Shown here: positions 50,381 through 60,900 of the stretch, piece after piece | Position numbering within the stretch: the first letter of the stretch is position 1 | How the letters are laid out: each line of letters opens with the position of its first letter | Assembly (NCBI GenBank): GCA_022828595.1 | Contig: JAKGHH010000002.1 | Span: 110,992,855 to 111,056,854 of the forward strand | Origin: Nelumbo lutea | Taxonomy: Eukaryota; Streptophyta; Magnoliopsida; Proteales; Nelumbonaceae | Direction: 5' to 3' | DNA: 64,000 nucleotides | Notes under the pieces: generated by a model | Told to the model about the DNA's origin: nothing | What the model saw: only the letters and a program-made list of their open reading frames with translations | The model's database searches: none | Made by a program: the position numbers and the translations under genes

Positions 50381-51722
50381 TGGAATAGGTAAAGGAACTT
50401 CTGATGAGTTAACCCCACTCTTACTACTCTCCCCTGAGGAGAAACCCTAGGGTAATAGGGTACCTCCTCAAAGAAAGTAACATCCATCGAGACAAGTCTC
50501 CTCCCAGAAGTAGGTTCATAGTAGCAATAACCCTTTTGAGTTTGTGCATAACCGAGAAAAATGCATTTGGAGGCCTTAGGATCAAATTTGGAACAATGAG
50601 GTCCAAGAATTTGAACAAAGCAAGTGCAACCAAAGGTTTTAAGGGGAACAATAAATAATTCTTTATCGGGGTATAGAAGGGTAAAGGGAGGCTTCATGTC
50701 AAGAACTCGTGAAGGAACTCGATTAATGGGATACACTACTGTAAGAATAGCATTGCCCCAGAAACGGATAGGCACATTGGAGTTAAACATAATGCTTCTA
50801 GCCACCTCCAATATGTGCCTGTTCTTCCTCTCAACAACCCCATTCTGCTGTGCTGTATAAGGACAAGTTCTCTGGTGAATAATCCCATGATCAAGCAGAT
50901 AGGAGGCCAATGGCTTGGTAAAGTATTCTTTCGCATTATCGGATCTGAAGATTTTGATTTTGACCCCAAACTGTGTTAAAATCATCTGATGAAAGATCTG
51001 GGTTAGAGCATGAACCTCATATCGAGAACGCATAAGGTAAACCCAAGAAAAACGGGTATAATCGTCAACAAACAACAAGAAATTTCTGTATCCCTCCATA
51101 GAAGGGATGTGATACGGGCCCCAAACATCGGTGTGCACAACATCAAAAGAATTACTACTTCTTTTATTACTCAAGGAATAAGATGTTCTATAATGCTTTG
51201 CAAGCTCACAACTCTCACATCTCAAATTTGACATCTGAACAGACTCAAACAAATTTAGAAACAAACTCTTCAAAGACCAAAATGATAAATGACCTAACCG
51301 ATTATGCCAAAGCATAACATGACTTATAGACTGAGAGACAAAAGACTTCTTATTTTCATGATCTTCCCAATGAGAACTCTCTCCAAGTAGATGGATCCCA
51401 TTTGTCTCACGGCCAGTCCCAATCAACTTCCTTGTCTCAAAGTCCTGAAAAATACATTGGTCAAGGAAAAAAGTTACTAAACAATTTTGATGTTTTGTAA
51501 TACTACTGACTGAAAGCAAGTTAGTATCAAGCTTAGGAACATGCAGAACTGAAGATAAGGAAATGGTATTAGACAACTTGATGTCTCCCTTGCCAGAAAT
51601 GGTAACAAGGGAACCATCAGCAATGGACACTTTATCTCTACCAGAAGATAAGTGATAGGTAGTGAACAGTGATTGCAAGCTAGTCATATGCTCAGATGCA
51701 CCTGAGTCTATTACCCAACATG
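50377..51722 (-). pseudogene. Copia pol: protease end and integrase
   Basis: Begins with the protease active-site strand WVIDSGASEHMTS (51690-51722), then the pre-integrase zinc region (WHNRLGH and CESC) and the integrase core with its acidic triad in VVHTDVWGPY, FRSDNAKEY and VVERKNRH, followed by KCIFLGYAQTQKGYCYYEP. The catalytic residues are all present. The frame shifts by one base near 50440, after VSPQG, so it does not join the RT frame. Confidence 0.9.
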
Positions 51723-52511
51723 TTCAGTGTTACCTGGATCTGAAGCATGGTAAGCTGAGGCCCGAGTACCTGAATGAGCAAAGGCTGATGTGGAAGGAGC
51801 TAATGATGACTGAGATGATTGAGCTGAATTCCCAACTTCCTTTTCCAACCGAGTTAGGGCAGTCCGAACAGCAACTAAGGTGTCTAGAGGCGTGCCTTTT
51901 GTGCCCGATGAGGATGCAAAATCGGTATTAACAGCCATATGGGCATTACCCCTTTTGTTCCTCAATTTTGTTGGGACTAGATGAGGGTGCAACTTCCAAC
52001 ATGTGTCTTTAGTATGTTTAGGTTTCTTGCAATGTTCACACACTAGATCCTGTTTATCTTCCTTTTTTATATCCCTCTCTGTATCACCCTCAGACTTAGG
52101 TTTAACTGCTGCCAAGGCTGGTGAGAAGGGCTGATGCTGCATCATAACCTTTCTCCTAGTCTCTTCACTATGCGCCAAGGAGTAGGCTTGAGATAAGGTC
52201 ACACTGTCCCTTGTTAGTATTTGCTATCTCACAATATCATAGTTAGGATTTAGACCAACTAGGAATTCAAAAACCCTATTAGTTCCAACTTGTTTTCTAT
52301 GAGTCTGTGTATCCTTCTTAGTTGGTTCTTTCACATCTCCCAACAAGTAGCTGAGTTTTCCTCTACCCCCAATGGCCATCATGGCCGATTGGGCCCATTC
52401 TAAGTAGTTGGATCCATCAAACTTCACTGTTGTAATCTGAAAGGCATTCTCAGACATGTTACCAGAATTGCTAGTCTCAAAAACACCTTCCTTCTGATTC
52501 TTGAACTCCAT
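51711..52511 (-). pseudogene. Copia gag
   Basis: Starts MEFKNQKEGVFETSN at 52511 with the gag core (FDGSNYLEWAQSAMMAIGGR, KLSYLLGDV, VFEFLVGLNPNYDIVR). A TAG just before 52223 interrupts the same frame, which continues as LTRDSVTLSQAYSLAHSEE. The zinc knuckle CEHCKKPKHTKDTCWKLH (C2HC spacing intact) follows. It ends EHVG, stop, where the protease frame lies one base away. The leader between gag and the primer-binding site is about 780 bases. Confidence 0.88.
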
Positions 52512-53292
52512 TCTTGGTCAAGAATTAACAATAAAAAACTTTTGAAGCTATTGTAATAGAAAACAACACCTAAACAACTGATAACAGCTGGCCTAGGTCT
52601 TCCAAAGAATAAGGAAAAACAGAATTCTGTATGAAACCAGTTCAAAATCTGATATGAAACAAACAACAGTTCTGAATTTTTAGGGTTTTCTCTCAAAACC
52701 CTAGAAAGAAAAAAAGGTTTTCCAGCCGCACCTCTCAGAATAGACCAGGATGATTCTTTCAAGGTTATTCTCAAGCAAAAAAAAACTTACTTTATGAAAG
52801 AAAATCTCTGGCCGCCACCTTCTGTCTGATGTAGAACCCTAATCTTGGTGATCCGAAGCCTTATCTAATTCTTCCTGACTACTAGAACTCTCCCATCCTT
52901 CTACAATCTTCTTAGTAGCAGCCACACACTATCAGTAGCCTCCAAGAATCAGCCGATCCTCCTCCTTTGTTGAAAAACTTCTAAACCTAGGAAATTCTCA
53001 TGTAGTCAATCTAATTAGACTAACATAAGACCTCCTTCTCTGCAACCAGTTTTAGGTTTTGAACAGAAATTCTGATTACCACCTTCAGTCTTGATAAAGA
53101 AACTGATCGCCGACTCTTTATCTTCCTCTGGTTCTTCCTGATTATCAAGAACACAATCCACTCTTTGGACAGCTGCTACAGTTTCTGATAACCTCCAAGA
53201 ATTAGCCGAAAAGGGATCCTCTTAGTCTTCCAGCTTTAGGCAACTCTCATGTGGTTGGCTGGATCAGACTCACATGAGAAACCCTAATCCTT

Positions 53293-53304
53293 GCTCTAAT
53301 ACCA
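53293..53304 (-). other. Copia primer-binding site
   Basis: The minus strand reads TGGTATTAGAGC, one base from the usual plant copia site complementary to initiator tRNA-Met (TGGTATCAGAGC). It abuts the 5' LTR end directly. Confidence 0.85.
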
Positions 53305-53514
53305 AGTAGTCGATCAAGACTACAATCCGTCTTGAATTCAAAAAGAAAAGAAAAGACTTCAGAAGAAAAGAAGAAGAAGAGAGGGAGAAAAGTAGAAGCA
53401 CACGAAGGGATCTTAATGATCTGCCGACCCACTCTTAATATTTATATATGCTATGCTGCCATACGAACACAGTGGGGACCACAGCAGTGGGGTTCCACAT
53501 CAGTGTTCTCTACA
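53305..53514 (-). repeat. 5' LTR of the copia element (210 bp, deleted)
   Basis: Minus strand TGTAGAGAACACTG to CTTGATCGACTACT. It matches the 3' LTR but lacks about 20 bases after GGGAT and about 150 bases between ATATATG and CTATGCTGCC, both at short repeated words. The lost part probably includes promoter sequence. Confidence 0.85.
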
Positions 53515-53519
53515 GTTCA

Positions 53520-53896
53520 AAGGAGAGCTGCTCTTATACACTTCAACATAATTCTCCCTCTTTTTGTGGTCCACACGAAGGTAGAAGGGCAGAACAGCAA
53601 ATTTACCTCAAGTGGCAAGTTCCACCTGCACTCAAACAAGTCAAAAACCCAGTTCCAAATGGCTGCAGCAAAAGGACAAGAAATCAATAAGTGGTAACAG
53701 TGCTCAAACTGCACTTTGCACAAAATACACCAGTTAGGGGATAAACATAAGAAATGTCTTTTCTTCTGCAGGTTATTCATCGTATTGATTTTACTGTAGA
53801 AAACTTACCAACAAAACGCAGTTATCTTTGGGGGAATAGGCCTAGACCAAACTTCCTTAACTAGGAAAGCACAGGGAGAGGAGCTAGAAATTAAGA
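53520..53896 (-). pseudogene. LINE reverse-transcriptase tail and zinc-binding domain (5' half)
   Basis: The upstream part of the split LINE. From the truncated 5' end it encodes CAFLVKEVWSRPIPPKITAF, CW, stop, VFYSKINTMNNLQKKRHFLC and the C..C...H...C region (CILCKVQFEHCYHLLISCPF). It ends at RAALL next to the copia LTR. There is one internal stop. Confidence 0.82.
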
Positions 53897-54296
53897 TGGG
53901 CAACTCACCTATTCACGCCCATGCTTTGGTTTTTAGTCAAAAGAAATTAAGATGTAATTACTAATTTACCCATTCTCATGGTAACGTGGCATTTCCAAAA
54001 TTCTCTCAACAACATAGGCTGTTGGCCTCCAACAGCTAAAGTTTTTCCCTTGGGAGAGGGGTGCCTAACCCCTTTCCTCTCCCATCCAAGTCTTACCCAG
54101 GATGGTTAGTCGGTGGCTCGGGGGCTTGGGCTTTGGAGTCACAAATAAATAAAAAACGCTTGCCAATGTAAATCCTGGAGGTCCCATCACCTCCTTTTCA
54201 TCTACTTGATGGGTGGCGATTCCATTTCCAGCCCAGGTGGCAAGTGAGCCGGTTTTTTCTGACGCTCATAGGTAGTAAGGAATATCTTGAGAAAAC

Positions 54297-54700
54297 AAAA
54301 TCCAGTTGTGGTGCTGTTGCAGGAAATGAAACTGGAGTCATTTGATATAAGAATGAAGAAGGAGATAGGGGGGTCTGAGGATGTAGAGTGGGTGGAAGTG
54401 AATGCAGTGTGTCTCTAGGGAGAGTTGGTGGTCATCTGACCCAAGAGTCTTTAAAAAGGTTGGAGAGAAGAAGGGAGTGTGATACCTGTAGAAATATTTT
54501 CTATATGGCCAAAGATAAGAGGAAGTAAGAAAGCAAGGATGGTTTGGAGGTGCATACCATCTGCAATTTTCTGGAACGTATGGAAGGAAAGAAATAGAAG
54601 GATTTTTGAACACAAAGCTTGTAAGCTGGAAAGGATGGTGGTGGCTGTTAACAAATCTGTTGAAGATTGGGTCTGTGTATTTCCAGAATCTAGATAAGTT
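54297..54700 (+). pseudogene. LINE remnant: endonuclease piece joined to ORF2 tail
   Basis: At 54303-54410 a plus-strand frame reads VVLLQEMKLESFDIRMKKEI and DVEWVEVNAVC, like the start of the LINE endonuclease (VVLLQE motif). About 70 bases later the sequence reads IPSAIFWNVWKERNRRIFEH then KACKLERMVVAVNKSVEDW, which belongs near the C-terminal end of ORF2. Everything between, about 3 kb in a full element, is missing. It lies just upstream of the VPS18 coding start. Confidence 0.7.
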
Positions 54701-54971
54701 CTAGTGAGGTCCTTGGGGAAGTTTTGAGTTTTCAAATGGAAAATTGAATATCTTGTTTTGATGTGTGATTGTAAGGTTCTGTTTGTATTTCTCACTAAAG
54801 CCTGGTGTTAGCTTCTTTACTGTTATCTCCAGTGAGACTCTAATTTTGTGATTACACACTTTGCAGCTTTCAACTTGATGAATCTTTAGTATTTCAGCCA
54901 TTGCATGTTTGCGGTCCAACTTAGCGATGTTTCTTTTTGTCTACTAGGATTGATATATCTTGACTTCAAAG

Positions 54972-57900
54972 ATGGATGCTGCAAGACATGTTTTTTCCGT
55001 GGACCTCCTTGAACGATATGCAACAAAGGGGCGGGGAACTATAACTTGCATGGCTGCTGGGAATGATGTCATTTTGTTGGGAACGAGTAAAGGATGGGTT
55101 ATTAGACATGACTTTGGAAGTGGAAACTCTTATGGTAATTTTGTCTTTGTAGTCTATGCCTTTTACTGGATTCTATACAGAAGTTATGTAGCCTTTGATC
55201 TAATTATTTACTTGTTTGAAAAAGTGTGCCCCTAGAACAAACAATGACACTTGCATTTCTCCTCTCATGTCTGTTTGTCTCTGCCTCTGGCATAAGCTAT
55301 CAATATGCCTATTTAGAAATGGCTATCTATGTGTGGGCTGTGGCATGACATCTACCATAACATCAGATATTGGATTTGGATGATCTCTACCTAATGGCTA
55401 AATCTAAAAAATAAGCCACCTTGACAAATCCAAGCCTTACATGAGGTGTTTTACATAAAACCCCCAATAATGAAGATCATAGCAAGAACAAAAGGAGCAA
55501 AAATCAATAAGCACTAATTGCCACTGCTTTAAACAAAAACAATCCTGCATGGCTGCCATCATGACCAACCAAAGAAAACCAGAATTTTAACTAATACCAA
55601 TGGTTCATTTTTGAAAGACATCTACCAAGACAAAATCACTCAACAAGAACATTCTGGCTGAAAACCACCAGCAAATCAAAATTTGCAAGCCAACACCCAA
55701 GCAATAATTTGCAGAGTTCTTCCCCTTCCCACCTTTACCTTTCGCTCTAGAAATCTTTTGGGTACTTTGGCTTGGCTTTCACAACTTTAGCTAGTTTTAT
55801 TATCAACCTTAGATGTTTACCTGAATTTTCTCATGCATTCCTCAATTTAATATTATATTCTTGAATATTTTGTAAACAATTTGTTTATTTTTTTATAAAT
55901 GATAAATATAATGTTATTTAATATAAATTAACATATTAACTAATAGTTATAAAAGTATATAAAAATTGTAAGATATATATCATGCATAAATTTATAAATT
56001 TTAATATGGTGATGATGATGAAACTAATCAATATGTGTTGTTTAGATCAAATTTTGACTTCTTCCATGCTTATAAGTTTAAATTTTGAAGTCTTTGAGGA
56101 TTCAAGGCAGTATACATGTTTGATCGAACCCTAACAAATGAGAAAAATAATAAAAAGAAACTAATATTTTAACGTAAGCTGAGTAATTTAATTTACTAAT
56201 GTCTATTTTATTATTATAATCTCAAAATGTTAAGAATATAAAAGTATTCAAGAGCACTGTGTAAAAGTAGCCTTCTTTGTTTGGACTGCAGCACTTGACA
56301 AGTGCCTAACCAAAGATCGGCTACTCAGAAGGGGGATGCAGCCTCCTACTTTCTTCTGTCCCTTCTGCAATGAAGCTCCTGAGTCTTCCAGCCACATTTT
56401 TATTCACTGCAACTTCTCTCAGCAGCTCTGGGATATGGTTCTCTCCTGTTTTTGTGTCTCCTCTTGCCCTCCTGCTTCTGTCGTACAGCTTCTTCAGGGG
56501 TGGACCATTCTTTTCCCATCTGCTATCCTTTGGGCCCGTTGGAAGGAAAGGAACAGCCGAGTTTTTGACAACCTTTCCAATGACATTGTTTCAGTAAAAA
56601 ACAAAGTTGTAGGCTTTTTATGTTCCTGGTTAAGTGTACAAATAGATTTCACTGGAGTTCAGCTTTTTTCTTTTTTGCAAGCTGGACCATTCTTTATTTG
56701 ATTTCTAAGATCTTTTTGTAAATTCCCATTGTACATGGGCTGATGTATCTGGTTTCTCTCTGCAATACAATACTTTACCTTATTCAAAAAAAATGTGAGG
56801 CAACACTCCATGAGTGCCTTATTGCCTAGGTGTCGGCTTGACAACTAGGAAGGTGGTTATTTGCTGGTTATTCTCCTAGAGAATAACAGGTGATGCTATA
56901 CTTGGTGGCACTTAACTCTAAAGAATAAAACTAAATTTTGACAGTTGCTTTCTTGGTAACCCATGTTCTTTAGGATTTAGTGGTGCCTTCAGAGACCATG
57001 TGATGCCTATTTCGCTAAGCTACTGAGGAGTGAGGTCTAGTAGGGAAGGCATTTCTTTGTTGGCAAAACTTCTTGTCCTACTCTGTGTGCTTAAGCTGGG
57101 CTGATTTGATTGTCGGAGGCTATCAAGTGGTCGTCAGATGGCTCTCATCAAGGGCAAAAGGCTGAACTTGTAAATCTACCCCAGTTTCTAGTAGTGGCTA
57201 GTTGTTTGTCAACCTTTGGTTGTCTTTGTACTGTCCCCATCATTCCAAATTCTGTGGAAGGGGCGGGGGGAGGACTTTTTTGCTGTTTCTTAATTACAAA
57301 AATAGTTGAATTCTATGGAGTATCAACCTTAGAAATTTGTTGTGTACTTGGAAGGAGAGAAATAGAAGATTCCTTGAACACATGTTAAGGCCTCTCCTGA
57401 TAACTTGTTGGGATATATGATCTTTTATATTGGGTTGGTTTTGATTTTGAAACTATGGATCTCTGTTGGGTAGATGTTGATACACAGTGGAATGAGATTG
57501 TGAGGTTTTGGTGTTTTCATTTCCTTCTTGAGGTGCTATGATATTGGTCTCATTGTGTTTGTCCTTTTCTGCTTACATGTATATTCTTTTATTAAATCCC
57601 TGTAGTTACTTCTTTCTTTATATAATAGCTTGTTTCCTTAAAATGAAAAAAAGATTGGCCAATGGAAGGATGAATGGTCTTGCAAGAAGGGGTGGGGAGT
57701 GGGGTGAGACTGGGAAGATCACTGTTGTATCTTGCTTCCATTGGTCTATTATAGCTTAGATTAGATTCTTGATTTTGAGTTCATTGTATGTATCTTTTAT
57801 AAGAATTATTTCCTTTTCCCTAACTAAACCTTCATTGCTATCTATTAAAAAATGGGCAACATAAACTGATAAAAAGGGCGATGCAAGCTTCCCTCCGATG

Positions 57901-60900
57901 TGCAAGTTAGATCTTGGTTTCCTTTTTGAACATGTTATTGGTATGCACAATTGCTTAATCTTGTTCTTTTCTTATTCATTCTAGTATGTTCTATTATATA
58001 AATAAAAAATGGCTAACATATTCTTAATTCATCTAAATTGCAGATATTGATCTCTCTGCTGGTAAAGGTGGGGAGCAACCTGTCCATATAGTGTTTGTTG
58101 ATCCTGGTGGGATCCACTGTATAGCTACTGTTCTTAGCAGTGGAGGTGTAGAAACATATTATACACATGCAAAGTGGAGCAAACCCCGCATTTTGAACAA
58201 ATTGAAAGGTCTTGTGGTGAAAGCTGTTGCTTGGAACAGACAACAGATAACAGAAGGTCATTGCAACTTCTCGGCATTTTGCTCCCATCTTTGCTTTACT
58301 TCAGTTTTTTTGGTACATTTTTTAATAAACTAATTTGGATGAACCTTGTGTTCATTGAATAAGTTTTCTCTGATGTCTATTAAAGCAGCTTCTACACGGG
58401 AAGTCATCATTGGTACTGATAATGGCCAGCTTTATGAGATTGCTGTTGATGAGAAGGATAAGAAAGAGAAATATATAAAATTGTTATTTGAACTAGCCGA
58501 GCTTCCAGAAGCCTTCACAGGTTTACAGGTACTATTGATTATTAGTGACTCATAAATTGAAGATTGTGAAATTCTTGTCTGTTGTCAACTTGTCATTGCC
58601 TTAAAATCAAAAGCAACTGAATGATGTTGTCTGGACCATGATTTGCACTAATGAGGAATTGGGTAAAAACATGGTGTTTAAATCCCATCGAATAGGTTTC
58701 TGGGTTCAGGGTAGGTGTTTTTGTTTTAAGGTTGAGATAAAAGGTTAGGTGGGAGTTATATCAGTTTTGCTTGCTTGTATGAGTTTCAATGGAAGGGTAT
58801 GTTATGTTTTCTCGGGTTTTCAGCTTTGGTTGGGTTGGGTACCTCAAAATGTAATTTATTTTCAGGGCTGATTTTAGGTACAAGGGGGTTAAGCTGATAT
58901 GTTGTTTTCCTGGGATGGGTGATGTCTTATCACCAGTTTGTATCCTCCTTTTTTGTTTCATTAATAAATTTTCTTCTTTATTTATCTTCAAAAAAAGGTT
59001 TGCACTATCAATGATATTTGGTGATATATCCCTGAAAGTCCCATTTGCTAGGTGGCGATACAAAATCTTCCAGGAATCTTTTTTTTTTTTTTTTCAAATA
59101 TCCCCAATGTTTTGCCAATATGTTAGTGATATTTCAGATTTCATTGATGGACTATATATTTAAAATTTAAAATTTAAAATATAGAATATTTTTTAAGAAA
59201 ATTTCAATATTTCAATATTTTGAAAAATATTTTCATAAAAGAATCAGCAAGGAATTGGTGATTAAATAATTGGCTTAGCACTTGAATATAATTCACTTAC
59301 TAAGTCACTATAACTCAAAAGAAAAAGAAAATTGAATATAGCTACAAAAGGGTATTCCTCAATCTAATCAAGATATATAATAACAATAAAAACAAAAGGT
59401 AAAATGGCAAATAATTGACATATATAAAGAAGAGTAGATGGCTAAAGACCAAAAAGGAGGCAAAGAGAAACATACCTATTACAGTCTCTTAGTTTTTCCT
59501 ATTTGATTTTTGAGCCTTAAATGTGCAAATATATTTCTTCTAATGATCTCTTGAAGGTTTGTTAACCAATCCTATGTTTCTAGAAAATTTTCCTAATTTT
59601 TTAGTTTTCCAAATATCTTAGCGAATTTAGCAAAATATCTGCAGAATTTCTCCCACTCTACATGGCAAAATGTCCATTGATATCAAAATTATGAGCTATG
59701 GTCTGGACTGTCCTAATTCCAAGAATCACAGATTCTTGACAATACTTCTTACAACCTGGTCAATTCAATATCTACCTGTCTATGATATTATTGTCCAAAT
59801 GGGGTGACATTTTGTTTGCAAATGTGCCAAGATTTGTCCTCTCTGTTTTCTCTTCTTTTTTTTTTTTTTTTGTCAGAGGCTTGAGTTTCCTATTGGTTTT
59901 GGATTTCTTACAGTATTTGTTTTTAATGGAGGCTATCAATCAAATAAGCAAGTATTTGTTTAAAGGTTATCAAATCATCATTTATGGTTTGAATCCTGGT
60001 AGCTCATCTATAGGTGGGTCTTTTTAGAAATGATCAAGGTGATGCTTTGAAAGATTTAGACCATACTACACTAGGAGGTTCTATGGGATGATCTTATTTC
60101 CTTTATTTCATGGCTTAAGGCTGGACTATTCCCTGCTTTATGCCCATTTAATAGTAGTAGTGCAGGGAAGTTTGCAGTCATTGGGTGAATGAGAAATGGA
60201 TCTCTGGGTCCATGGTAATCAAAATTTGATCTTCATTCAGTGGCTTTGAAGCTGAGTGGAGTGAAACCTGATGAGATCCCAAGAAGGGTGGAGGTGGTAA
60301 TCGAAGGTTATTCTTATCCAATGTGGTTGGTGACCTCCATTGAAATGCAGTTGTGGAAGTAGGGGAGACAGGAGGAAGACGAAGAGACAGAATTATCAGC
60401 CTTACGTGGGATGCAAGAGAAGGAAGACTACACTATTTGGGCTAAACATTGGCTTAAGACTCAAAAAGCAATAGAGTCAAATGGCCAATATAGGAGATTG
60501 GGAATAGAAGGAAGACAGATGGCAGGTCTTTTTTTGCAGGCCCTGACAAATGGTTTAGTAAACAACAAAGTGGCGTGTGATGTTCAATTTTCAAAAGAGG
60601 AAGGGACCAGGCTGGAAGTTAAGCAGGCCCAGGCTTGGCCCATGTGTCCAAACCGAGCTGCTACAGTAAACAAGGGCCCCACATGTGACCTTTTAAATGG
60701 TCATGTGGGAGGAGAAGGTGAAGTGGCTGTTAAAAGCCCAAAGCAGCCCATTAGATCAATTGAATTGGGTCATATTTTAAGTGAGTCATGTGCCTTGTTT
60801 AGCAAAGGTGTGACTTTGCCTTTTGGGGCGGTGGTGGATAGTAACATTGGTCCATCATCGTCCCCCTTGATCGGTCCTAACTCTGTGACCTCCAAGCGTA

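Larger units (their letters stand above)
48144..53514 (-). mobile_element. Ty1/copia retrotransposon, full-length but defective
   Basis: Minus-strand element with LTRs at 53305-53514 (5') and 48144-48521 (3'), a primer-binding site, a polypurine tract, and gag and pol in the usual order protease, integrase, reverse transcriptase, RNase H. Five-base flanks GTCCA (48139-48143) and GTTCA (53515-53519) form a target duplication with one change. The insertion point lies in the LINE codons for ALLWTIWEE, and the intact sequence survives in another LINE at 62555-62585, confirming the boundaries. Damage: an in-frame stop in gag, frameshifts at the gag-pol and integrase-RT joints, a deletion in the RT palm, and a stop at 49608-49610. 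Confidence 0.92.
47348..53896 (-). mobile_element. 5'-truncated LINE (L1-type), interrupted by a copia element
   Basis: Minus-strand element. It enters at 53896 with the end of reverse transcriptase (VWSRPIPPKITAFCW, stop, VFYSKINTMNNLQKK), then the zinc-binding tail (WCILCKVQFEHCYHLLISCP) and the start of WTIWEERNSRIF. It resumes beyond the copia insertion with that same motif and continues to an RNase H domain (KINFDGSSQGSPGLSGIGG, AELLAAAQGIQIAY, IIEGDSKVVVEWL). It ends in an A run (T at 47348-47360). A 13-base target duplication flanks it: TGGGCAGTTCACC (47335-47347) and TGGGCAACTCACC (53897-53909). Without the copia DNA only about 1.2 kb of LINE remains. Confidence 0.88.
47250..54072. 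mobile_element. Inverted-repeat (MITE-like) element split by a LINE
   Basis: The left half at 47250-47347 contains AACTTTGGCCGTTGGGG and CAACAACATAGGCTATTGAG. The right half at 53899-54072, reversed and complemented, contains AACTTTAGCTGTTGGAG and CAACAGCCTATGTTGTTGAG. Both lie next to GGGAGAGG-type ends, so the halves form terminal inverted repeats. They are separated exactly by the LINE at 47348-53896. Outer boundaries and target duplication are uncertain. Confidence 0.45.

Noticed and set aside
51690..51730. Programmed frameshift between copia gag and pol
   Set aside because: Most plant copia elements use one continuous frame, no slippery heptamer or following stem is obvious, and the element has other indels, so a plain mutation is likelier.
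54960..54974. An upstream TTG start for VPS18 at 54960
   Set aside because: The family begins with ATG at 54972 followed by the conserved VFSVDLLE; a TTG start would be exceptional in a plant nuclear gene.
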